A stretch of 64,000 nucleotides of DNA from positions 3,906,001 through 3,970,000 of the forward strand of contig NZ_CP009454.1 of assembly GCF_000759475.1 (NCBI RefSeq), in the 5' to 3' direction. The position numbers were made by a program, and so were the translations under genes. Shown here one piece after another: positions 57,162 to 64,000 of this stretch. Origin of the DNA: Pantoea rwandensis. Lineage in GTDB: Bacteria > Pseudomonadota > Gammaproteobacteria > Enterobacterales > Enterobacteriaceae. The notes under the pieces were generated by a model. It ran no database searches. It was not told where the DNA came from and saw only the letters and a program-made list of their open reading frames with translations. The first letter of the stretch is position 1. Every line of letters starts with the position of its first letter.

Positions 57162-59048
57162 TCACATCACCAGACGGCGAATGTCGGACAGTGTGTTGTT
57201 GATGATGGTGATAAAGCGCGCACCATCAGCACCGTCGATCACGCGGTGGTCGAAGGAGAGTGAGATTGGCATCATCAGACGCGGCTCAAACTCTTTACCG
57301 TTCCACACCGGCTCCATCGCAGACTTAGACACACCGAGGATCGCCACTTCTGGCGCATTCACGATAGGTGCGAAGTGCGTGGTGCCCAGGCCACCAAGGC
57401 TGGAGATGGTGAAGCAACCGCCCTGCATATCGCCAGCGGTCAGCTTGCCATCACGCGCTTTCTTAGAAATCGCCATCAGCTCACGCGACAGTTCAGTGAT
57501 GCCTTTCTTGTTCACATCTTTGAACACTGGAACCACCAGACCATTTGGCGTATCGACCGCCACACCGATGTTGATGTATTTCTTCAGCGTCAGTCGTTGT
57601 GCATCTTCAGACAGTGAACTGTTGAAACGCGGCATCTGTTCCAGCGCAGCGGCAACGGCTTTCATGATGAACACCACAGGGGTGAACTTCACATCCAGCT
57701 TACGTTTTTCCGCTTCGGCGTTTTGCTGCTTACGGAACGCTTCCAGATCGGTGATATCGGTTTTATCGAAGTGCGTAACGTGTGGGATAACCACCCAGTT
57801 ACGGCTCAGGTTAGCGCCCGAGATTTTCTGGATGCGACCCAGTTCCACTTCTTCGACTTCACCAAACTTGCTGAAGTCCACTTTCGGCCAAGGCAGCAGA
57901 CCCGGCAGGCTTCCGCCGCTTGCTGCAGCAGCCGGAGCGGCTTCCGCACGTTTCACCGCATCTTTCACGTAAGACTGCACGTCTTCTTTCAGGATGCGAC
58001 CTTTACGGCCAGTGCCTTTGACTTTCGCCAGATTCACACCGAACTCACGCGCCAGGCGACGGATCACCGGGGTCGCGTGAACGTAAGCGTCGTTCTCAGC
58101 AAACTCACCTTTCGCATCAGCTTTTGCTGCTGGTGCAGCGGCAGGTTTCGCTGCCGCCGGCGCTGGAGCCGCTTCCTGTTTCGCCGCAGGTGCCGCAGCA
58201 GCAGGCGCAGCGCCTTCTACTTCGAACACCATGATCAGTGAACCGGTGCTGACTTTATCGCCGGTAGACACTTTCAGCTCTTTCACGGTACCGGCGAATG
58301 GCGCAGGCACTTCCATTGACGCTTTGTCGCCTTCAACCACGATCAGTGACTGCTCAGCGGTGACTTTGTCGCCCACTTTGACCAGCACTTCGGTGACTTC
58401 AACTTCATCGCCGCCAATGTCTGGCACGTTGACGTCTTTCGCGCCACCCGCAGCAGCCGTGGCAGCAGCGGGAGCCGCTTCCTGCTTCGCGGCTGGGGCC
58501 GCAGCCGGTGCAGCACCTTCGGCTTCGAAGATCATGATCAGCGAGCCGGTATTCACTTTATCGCCAGTAGCGATTTTGATCTCTTTCACCACGCCCGCGA
58601 ACGGTGCTGGCACTTCCATTGAAGCCTTATCGCCTTCAACGGTAAGCAGAGATTGTTCAGCTTCAACTTTATCGCCGACTTTCACCAGAATCTCGGTGAC
58701 TTCAACTTCATCACCGCCGATATCAGGCACGTTCACTTCTTTACTTACTGCCGCAGCAGCAGGCGCCGGAGCGGCTTCGGCTTTTTTCTCTTCTGCTGCA
58801 GGGGCAGCGGCCGCGCCTTCAGCGTCGAAGATCATGATCAGTGAACCGGTATTCACTTTGTCACCGGTCGCGATCTTGATCTCTTTGACGACGCCCGCTT
58901 GTGGCGAAGGCACTTCCATTGAGGCTTTATCGCCTTCCACGGTGATCAGCGACTGTTCAGCTTCAACTTTGTCGCCCACCTTCACCAGGATTTCGGTGAC
59001 TTCAACTTCGTCTGACCCGATATCCGGTACGTTAATTTCGATAGCCAT
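57162..59048 (-). CDS. aceF: Pyruvate dehydrogenase E2, dihydrolipoyllysine acetyltransferase AceF
   Basis: AceF forms the core of the pyruvate dehydrogenase complex and moves acetyl groups to CoA. The 628 residues (E. coli 630) hold three lipoyl domains, each with GDKASMEV, and lipoylated Lys41, Lys141 and Lys242. Ala/Pro-rich linkers join them. A peripheral-subunit-binding domain follows (about 325-365, [20 protein letters not shown]), then the catalytic domain with His601 and Asp605 in [13 protein letters not shown]. The three lipoyl domains create near-identical DNA repeats of about 300 bases at 58200-59050. It starts 14 bases after aceE. Confidence 0.98.
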   Translation of the reverse strand: MAIEINVPDIGSDEVEVTEILVKVGDKVEAEQSLITVEGDKASMEVPSPQAGVVKEIKIATGDKVNTGSLIMIFDAEGAAAAPAAEEKKAEAAPAPAAAAVSKEVNVPDIGGDEVEVTEILVKVGDKVEAEQSLLTVEGDKASMEVPAPFAGVVKEIKIATGDKVNTGSLIMIFEAEGAAPAAAPAAKQEAAPAAATAAAGGAKDVNVPDIGGDEVEVTEVLVKVGDKVTAEQSLIVVEGDKASMEVPAPFAGTVKELKVSTGDKVSTGSLIMVFEVEGAAPAAAAPAAKQEAAPAPAAAKPAAAPAAKADAKGEFAENDAYVHATPVIRRLAREFGVNLAKVKGTGRKGRILKEDVQSYVKDAVKRAEAAPAAAASGGSLPGLLPWPKVDFSKFGEVEEVELGRIQKISGANLSRNWVVIPHVTHFDKTDITDLEAFRKQQNAEAEKRKLDVKFTPVVFIMKAVAAALEQMPRFNSSLSEDAQRLTLKKYINIGVAVDTPNGLVVPVFKDVNKKGITELSRELMAISKKARDGKLTAGDMQGGCFTISSLGGLGTTHFAPIVNAPEVAILGVSKSAMEPVWNGKEFEPRLMMPISLSFDHRVIDGADGARFITIINNTLSDIRRLVM

Positions 59049-59062
59049 TACTCTCTTACCTC

Positions 59063-61729
59063 TTAAGCCAGACGCGGGTTAACTTTATCGGCATCGATGC
59101 TGAATTTGGTGATCGCTTCTGCCACCACTTTCTTATCGATTTCGCCGCGTTTAGCCAGCTCACCCAGCGCTGCAACCACAACATACGATGCATCCACTTC
59201 GAAGTGGTGACGCAGGTTTTCGCGGCTGTCTGAACGACCGAAGCCATCGGTACCCAGTACGCGATAATCGCTTGAAGGTACGTAGCTGCGAACCTGTTCT
59301 GCGAACAGCTTCATGTAGTCCGTTGAGGCAACAGCTGGCGCTTCGTTCATTACCTGAGCGATGTACGGCACGCGAGGCGCTTCAGTTGGGTGCAGCATGT
59401 TCCAGCGCTCACAATCCTGGCCATCACGCGCCAGTTCAGTGAACGAGGTAACGCTGTAAACGTCAGAACCGATGCCGTAGTCTTTCGCCAGGATCTGTGC
59501 GGCTTCGCGCACGTGGCGCAGGATAGAACCTGAACCCAGCAGCTGCACTTTGCCTTTGCTACCGTCTACAGTTTCCAGCTTGTAGATACCCTTACGGATA
59601 CCCTCTTCCGCACCCTGCGGCATCGCAGGCATGTGGTAGTTTTCGTTCAGCGTGGTGATGTAGTAGTAGATGTTTTCCTGCGCTTCGCCGTACATACGCA
59701 CCAGACCATCTTGCATGATGACCGCAACTTCGTACGCGTAAGACGGATCGTAAGAGATACAGTTCGGGATAGTCAGCGACTGAATGTGGCTATGGCCATC
59801 TTCGTGCTGCAGACCTTCACCGTTCAGCGTCGTACGACCTGAGGTACCGCCGACCAGGAAGCCGCGCGCCTGTTGGTCGCCCGCCAGCCACATCAGATCG
59901 CCGATACGCTGGAAACCGAACATTGAGTAATAGATGTAGAACGGAATCATCGGCAGGTTGTTGGTGCTGTAAGAGGTCGCCGCCGCCAGCCAGGATGAAC
60001 CTGCGCCCAGCTCGTTGATCCCTTCCTGCAGAATCTGGCCTTTCTCGTCTTCTTTATAGTAAGCAACCTGCTCACGGTCCTGCGGGGTGTATTGCTGGCC
60101 GTTCGGGCTGTAAATCCCGATCTGACGGAACAGACCTTCCATACCGAAGGTACGCGCCTCATCCGCAAGGATTGGCACCAGACGATCTTTGATCGACTTG
60201 TTCTTCAGCATCACGTTCAGGGCACGTACAAACGCGATGGTGGTGGAGATCTCTTTGTTCTGCTCTTCCAGCAACGGTTTGAACTCTTCCAGCGTTGGCA
60301 TTTCCAGCTTCTCGCTGAACTCTGCCTGACGGGTTGGCAGGTAGCCACCCAGCTTCTCACGCTGACCGTGCAGGTAGTTATATTCGTCAGAACCTTTCTC
60401 GAAGGTCACATACGGCAGGCTTTCGATCTGATCGTCAGCCACTGGCACGTTGAAGCGATCACGGATGTAGCGAACGCCATCCATGTTCATCTTCTTCACC
60501 TGGTGCGCGATGTTTTTACCTTCCGCAGTGTCACCCATACCATAACCTTTGATGGTATGTGCCAGGATCAGGGTCGGCTGACCTTTGGTGTCCTGCGCTT
60601 TTTTCAGTGCCGCGTAGATTTTCTTCGGATCGTGACCACCACGGTTCAGGGCGAAGATCTCTTCGTCTGACCAGTCTTTCACCAGTGCTGCGGTCTCCGG
60701 GTATTTACCGAAGAAGTGCTCACGCACGTAAGCGCCATCACGGGATTTGAAGGTCTGGTAGTCGCCATCAACGGTTTCATTCATCAGCTGGATCAGTTTA
60801 CCGCTGGTGTCCTGCTTCAGCAGTTCATCCCAACGCGCGCCCCAGATCACTTTGATCACGTTCCAGCCAGCGCCGGCAAAGATGCCTTCCAGCTCGTTGA
60901 TGATTTTGCCATTACCGGTAACCGGGCCATCAAGGCGCTGCAGGTTACAGTTAATGATGAACACCAGGTTGTCCAGCTTCTCACGGGTGGCGATGGTGAT
61001 CGCACCTTTAGATTCTGGCTCATCCATCTCGCCATCACCGAGGAAGGCGTAAACGGTCTGGTTAGACGTGTCTTTCAGGCCACGGTGTTCCAGATATTTC
61101 AGGAACTTCGCCTGATAGATCGCGTTCAGTGGACCCAGACCCATAGAAACGGTTGGGAACTGCCAGAAGTCAGGCATCAGTTTCGGGTGCGGGTAAGACG
61201 AGAGACCTTTACCGTGCACTTCCTGACGGAAGTTGTTCATCTGCTCTTCGGTCAGACGGCCTTCAAGGAAAGCACGTGAGTAGATGCCTGGAGAGATATG
61301 GCCCTGGAAGTAAACCAGATCGCCGCCGTCTTTATCACTGCGCGCACGGAAGAAGTGGTTGAAGCACACTTCATAAATGGTGGCAGAAGACTGGAAAGAT
61401 GAGAGGTGACCACCCAGCTCCAGATCTTTCTTCGATGCACGCAGGACCGACATAATGGCGTTCCAGCGAATTGCGGAACGGATACGACGTTCAAGAGAGG
61501 TGTTGCCCGGATAGTCCGGTTCATCTTCAACAGCAATAGAGTTGATGTAGTTACTGATAGCCGACGCACCGCCAGCCACTTTCACGCCACCTTTGCGTGC
61601 TGCGTTCAATACCTGATCAAGCAGATACTGCGCGCGCTCAACACCTTCTTCACGGATGACCGATTCGATCGCCTGTAGCCAGTCACGAGTTTCGATCGGA
61701 TCCACGTCATTCTGTAAACGTTCTGACAT
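59063..61729 (-). CDS. aceE: Pyruvate dehydrogenase E1 component AceE
   Basis: AceE is the thiamine-diphosphate decarboxylase of the pyruvate dehydrogenase complex. The 888 residues (E. coli 887) show the start [20 protein letters not shown] and active-site stretches [20 protein letters not shown] and [18 protein letters not shown]. The ThDP motif [15 protein letters not shown] ends in a run to [11 protein letters not shown], and [19 protein letters not shown] is near the C-terminus. AAGGAAC precedes the ATG. It follows pdhR across 128 bases with a stem-loop and is co-transcribed with aceF. Confidence 0.99.
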   Translation of the reverse strand: MSERLQNDVDPIETRDWLQAIESVIREEGVERAQYLLDQVLNAARKGGVKVAGGASAISNYINSIAVEDEPDYPGNTSLERRIRSAIRWNAIMSVLRASKKDLELGGHLSSFQSSATIYEVCFNHFFRARSDKDGGDLVYFQGHISPGIYSRAFLEGRLTEEQMNNFRQEVHGKGLSSYPHPKLMPDFWQFPTVSMGLGPLNAIYQAKFLKYLEHRGLKDTSNQTVYAFLGDGEMDEPESKGAITIATREKLDNLVFIINCNLQRLDGPVTGNGKIINELEGIFAGAGWNVIKVIWGARWDELLKQDTSGKLIQLMNETVDGDYQTFKSRDGAYVREHFFGKYPETAALVKDWSDEEIFALNRGGHDPKKIYAALKKAQDTKGQPTLILAHTIKGYGMGDTAEGKNIAHQVKKMNMDGVRYIRDRFNVPVADDQIESLPYVTFEKGSDEYNYLHGQREKLGGYLPTRQAEFSEKLEMPTLEEFKPLLEEQNKEISTTIAFVRALNVMLKNKSIKDRLVPILADEARTFGMEGLFRQIGIYSPNGQQYTPQDREQVAYYKEDEKGQILQEGINELGAGSSWLAAATSYSTNNLPMIPFYIYYSMFGFQRIGDLMWLAGDQQARGFLVGGTSGRTTLNGEGLQHEDGHSHIQSLTIPNCISYDPSYAYEVAVIMQDGLVRMYGEAQENIYYYITTLNENYHMPAMPQGAEEGIRKGIYKLETVDGSKGKVQLLGSGSILRHVREAAQILAKDYGIGSDVYSVTSFTELARDGQDCERWNMLHPTEAPRVPYIAQVMNEAPAVASTDYMKLFAEQVRSYVPSSDYRVLGTDGFGRSDSRENLRHHFEVDASYVVVAALGELAKRGEIDKKVVAEAITKFSIDADKVNPRLA

Positions 61730-61773
61730 GGGGTGTGTTCCTTATCTGTGTCTAATACGTTGAATTATCAGGA

Positions 61774-61823
61774 GCCTGTCTGCTTGTGCTTTGCTTCTGG
61801 TTCACAGCACAAGTAAGACAGGC
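61774..61823. other. Long two-part stem-loop between pdhR and aceE
   Basis: GCCTGTCT (61774-61781) pairs with AGACAGGC (61816-61823), and inside it TTGTGCT (61784-61790) pairs with AGCACAA (61806-61812), with a 15-base apical loop and a small internal loop. It lies 45 bases upstream of the aceE start, inside the pdhR-aceEF transcript. No T-run is present. Confidence 0.6.
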
Positions 61824-61857
61824 CCGTCGTTTATGTCCGCACGTTCGTTGCCGTGCG

Positions 61858-62622
61858 TTATTCCTTACGTTGCTGTAAACGACGCAGGGAGCGTTCACGA
61901 CGGCTCTGCTCCCGACTTCTATCCAGCAAGATTTCCTCAATAAACGCCAGGTGACGATGGGATGCCTCGCGTGCTTGTTCTGGCTCACGAGCCACAATCG
62001 CCTCAAAGATACTGGCGCGGTGACCGCTCACTTTCGCCAGCATTTCCCGGCGAGCGTAAAGCAATTCGAAATTCTGACGGACGTTTTGTTCCAGCATAGG
62101 GCCCATGGAACGCAGCAAATGTAAAAGCACCACATTATGGGCGGCTTCTGTGACAGCGATCTGATACTTCATCACTGCATCTGCTTCGGCATCCAGATCG
62201 CCGCTATCCTGCGCCTGTTGGATGTGAACATGGCAGTCGCGGATACGCTGCAAGTCTTCATCCGTGCCACGTAGCGCCGCATAATAGGCAGCAACACCTT
62301 CCAGTGCGTGACGGGTTTCCAGCAGGTCAAACTGGGATTCTGGATGTTCGGCAAGCAGGCTGACTAAGGGATCGCTCATGCTTTGCCAGAGATTTGTTTG
62401 CACGAAGGTACCACCGCCCTGACGGCGTAGCAGCAGGCCTTTGGCTTCCAGGCTCTGAATTGCTTCGCGCAGGGATGGACGTGAGACATCAAACTGTTTC
62501 GCCAGTTCGCGCTCGGGGAGAAGCTTTTCACCTGGCTGGAGCGTCCCTTCCATAATGAGAGACTCCAACTGTTGCTCGATCGCATCGGAGAGCTTGGGTT
62601 GGCGAATTTTACTGTAAGCCAT
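61858..62622 (-). CDS. pdhR: Pyruvate dehydrogenase complex repressor PdhR
   Basis: PdhR is a GntR/FadR-family repressor released by pyruvate. The 254 residues match E. coli, with the winged helix (about 8-76: [40 protein letters not shown]) and the FCD effector domain (about 95-240, [17 protein letters not shown]). AAGGGAAG precedes the ATG. A perfect operator 32 bases upstream of the start indicates autoregulation of pdhR-aceEF(-lpd). It is divergent from aroP, as in E. coli. Confidence 0.98.
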   Translation of the reverse strand: MAYSKIRQPKLSDAIEQQLESLIMEGTLQPGEKLLPERELAKQFDVSRPSLREAIQSLEAKGLLLRRQGGGTFVQTNLWQSMSDPLVSLLAEHPESQFDLLETRHALEGVAAYYAALRGTDEDLQRIRDCHVHIQQAQDSGDLDAEADAVMKYQIAVTEAAHNVVLLHLLRSMGPMLEQNVRQNFELLYARREMLAKVSGHRASIFEAIVAREPEQAREASHRHLAFIEEILLDRSREQSRRERSLRRLQQRKE

Positions 62623-62653
62623 CTTCCCTTCTTATGTGAATACGTCCGGAGTA

Positions 62654-62670
62654 AATTGGTAATACCAATT
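62654..62670. promoter_or_regulatory. PdhR operator
   Basis: AATTGGTAATACCAATT is a perfect 7-3-7 palindrome identical to the PdhR consensus (AATTGGT, three bases, ACCAATT). It lies 32 bases upstream of the pdhR start, in position to block its promoter. Confidence 0.92.
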
Positions 62671-63134
62671 GAAAAATGGTGCCCGTAAAGTAACAAAGTA
62701 TTCACCTTGTGTCTATATGGCAGGCATCACACTTCCGGGGTATATCGCTGTTACAGCGCGCTAACTTACCGTGATAAAGGCATATATTTGCTACGTAAGT
62801 GAATTGTTAACAGATTTCACTTTTACCAAACCTTACACTGAGTTAGCCCTAAGCCTGACAGGCAAACATAAGGGAAAGCTATTCGTGTTTATTGATTTTT
62901 CATGTCAGAAATAGCGCGAGCGATACCTAGTGGATAGTGCTGCTTTTTCAGCCATCTCTCAGCACAAAAAGCAAAAGCAGGTGCAAAGCGGCGCGCTTAT
63001 CACTATTCTGGTCGCCATGGTAGTTTCAGCATGCACACAGCACGCCAAATACCGTAAAGAAAAGAATACATTGCGTAAAACAGCCTTACAGTGCGCGCAC
63101 TGCAGGTGCACAATAACAACATCACGAGGTTTGT
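62671..63134. promoter_or_regulatory. pdhR-aroP divergent control region with candidate TyrR boxes
   Basis: No gene is supported here. The right part contains CGTAAA-6-AATACA (63053-63070), close to the TyrR box TGTAAA-6-TTTACA. A second, weaker relative, CGTAAA-5-CTTACA (63074-63090), is offset by 21 bases. Paired boxes fit TyrR repression of aroP as known in E. coli. The 62671-63050 stretch is AT-rich and otherwise featureless to me. Confidence 0.5.
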
Positions 63135-64000
63135 ATGGAACAACAGCATGGCGAATCGCTGCACCGCGGCCTGAAAAATCGCCATATTCAGCTGATTGCG
63201 CTGGGCGGTGCCGTGGGTACTGGCCTGTTTCTGGGCAGCGCATCAGTGATTAAATCGGCCGGCCCGGCCGTGATTCTCGGTTATGCAATTGCAGGATTTA
63301 TTGCCTTTCTGATTATGCGCCAGTTAGGTGAAATGGTAGTGGAGGAGCCGGTCGCCGGCAGCTTCAGCCACTTCGCTTACAAATACTGGGGCAACTTTGC
63401 CGGTTTTGCCTCAGGCTGGAACTACTGGGTGCTGTACGTTTTGGTCGCGATGGCCGAACTGAGTGCCGTCGGTAAATACATCCAATTCTGGTATCCCGAA
63501 TTCCCTACCTGGGCCAGTGCGGCGATCTTCTTCGTCGTCATTAACGCCATCAACCTGACCAACGTTAAAGTGTTCGGAGAAATGGAGTTCTGGTTCGCGA
63601 TCATCAAGGTTGTCGCGGTTATCGGCATGATCCTGTTCGGCGGCTGGCTGCTGTTCAGCGGCAACGCCGGCCCGCAGGCCAGCGTAACCAACCTATGGAG
63701 CCAGGGTGGTTTCCTGCCACACGGTATGACCGGCCTGGTGATGATGATGGCGATCATTATGTTCTCGTTTGGTGGTCTTGAGCTGGTGGGTATCACGGCG
63801 GCTGAGGCTGACAATCCGCAAGAGAGCATCCCGAAAGCCACTAATCAGGTACTGTGGCGTATCCTGATTTTCTATATTGGTTCACTGGCGGTGTTGCTGT
63901 CATTGATGCCATGGACGCGCGTCACCGAAGAGACCAGCCCGTTCGTGCTGATCTTCCATGAATTGGGTGATGCACTGGTAGCGAATGCCCTGAACGTGGT
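63135..64000 (+). CDS. aroP: Aromatic amino acid permease AroP, 5' part
   Basis: AroP imports phenylalanine, tyrosine and tryptophan by proton symport. The frame runs from the ATG at 63135 to the window edge without a stop (288 codons of about 456). It has the APC-family start LKNRHIQLIALGGAVGTGLF, GEMVVEEPVAGSFSHFAYKY, GWNYWVLYVLVAMAELSAVG and FSFGGLELVGITAAEADNPQ. These track E. coli AroP more closely than PheP. Nine or so membrane segments are visible. It is divergent from pdhR. Confidence 0.97.
   Translation, partial: MEQQHGESLHRGLKNRHIQLIALGGAVGTGLFLGSASVIKSAGPAVILGYAIAGFIAFLIMRQLGEMVVEEPVAGSFSHFAYKYWGNFAGFASGWNYWVLYVLVAMAELSAVGKYIQFWYPEFPTWASAAIFFVVINAINLTNVKVFGEMEFWFAIIKVVAVIGMILFGGWLLFSGNAGPQASVTNLWSQGGFLPHGMTGLVMMMAIIMFSFGGLELVGITAAEADNPQESIPKATNQVLWRILIFYIGSLAVLLSLMPWTRVTEETSPFVLIFHELGDALVANALNV

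Noticed and set aside
58200..59048. Repeats of about 300 bases that might suggest a tandem array
   Set aside because: They encode the three lipoyl domains of AceF and are explained by protein structure.
58231..59082. 283-codon open frame antisense to aceF with internal repeats
   Set aside because: The repeats are just the three lipoyl domains read backwards; the product is a low-complexity Ser/Thr/Ala protein without domain signs.
62930..63253. 107-codon open frame overlapping the aroP start
   Set aside because: It overlaps the clear AroP coding start in another frame and covers the TyrR-like boxes; the translation has no domain pattern.

Overview
The window looks like chromosome from a member of the Enterobacterales, most probably Erwiniaceae (Pantoea/Erwinia-like). 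Almost every core gene reads as a close relative of its E. coli counterpart, and most follow the gene order of the E. coli glnD-to-aroP arc. The match is broken by local insertions and losses, and the non-coding DNA carries short GC-rich palindromes of a kind common in this group. The genus call is an inference from synteny and protein resemblance; no search was run. I saw no rRNA, tRNA, CRISPR array, insertion sequence or prophage.

Layout. 1-10.6 kb: end of glnD, dapD, yaeH, then a GntR regulator convergent with a secreted alginate-lyase-family protein, then cdaR, degP (with a readable sigma-E promoter), dgt, mtnN and btuF, and a small secreted protein of unknown function. 10.6-24 kb: erpA, hemL, the ferrichrome uptake operon fhuACDB with a Fur box, mrcB and hrpB. 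24-31 kb: thpR, sfsA, dksA, gluQ, pcnB (which appears to start at AUU), folK and panBCD. 31-39 kb: the yadGH exporter, hpt, a trans-sulfuration-family PLP enzyme, cueO with a MerR-type 19-bp-spacer promoter, yacC and speED. 39-49.3 kb: a catabolic island, described below. 49.6-64 kb: yacL, acnB, an aldo/keto reductase with a divergent LysR regulator, a hok-type toxin locus, lpd, aceF, aceE, pdhR (with a perfect PdhR operator) and the first two thirds of aroP.

The most interesting stretch is the 10-kb accessory island at 39.15-49.33 kb. One strand carries dtnK-pdxA2-deoR, a C4-acid kinase, an oxidative decarboxylase and their likely regulator. The divergent strand carries an iron-dependent alcohol dehydrogenase, a DapA-family aldolase/lyase, a D-2-hydroxyacid dehydrogenase, two paralogous ACS-type MFS transporters and a cyclase-family hydrolase. 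The divergent promoter region holds two copies of a 12-bp motif exactly 20 bp apart. The kinase and PdxA2 pair point to phosphorylation of a four-carbon sugar acid and its decarboxylation to a triose phosphate. The other arm implies retro-aldol cleavage plus reduction or oxidation of the products. I do not recognise the combination as a characterised pathway, and the substrate is open.

Other points for a second look: the hok locus has a short leader ORF and a 20-bp stem just upstream of the toxin; a hairpin abuts the gluQ start; the end of fhuB appears locally duplicated; CueO has an expanded MDHG-repeat methionine-rich loop; and a two-part stem-loop lies between pdhR and aceE.
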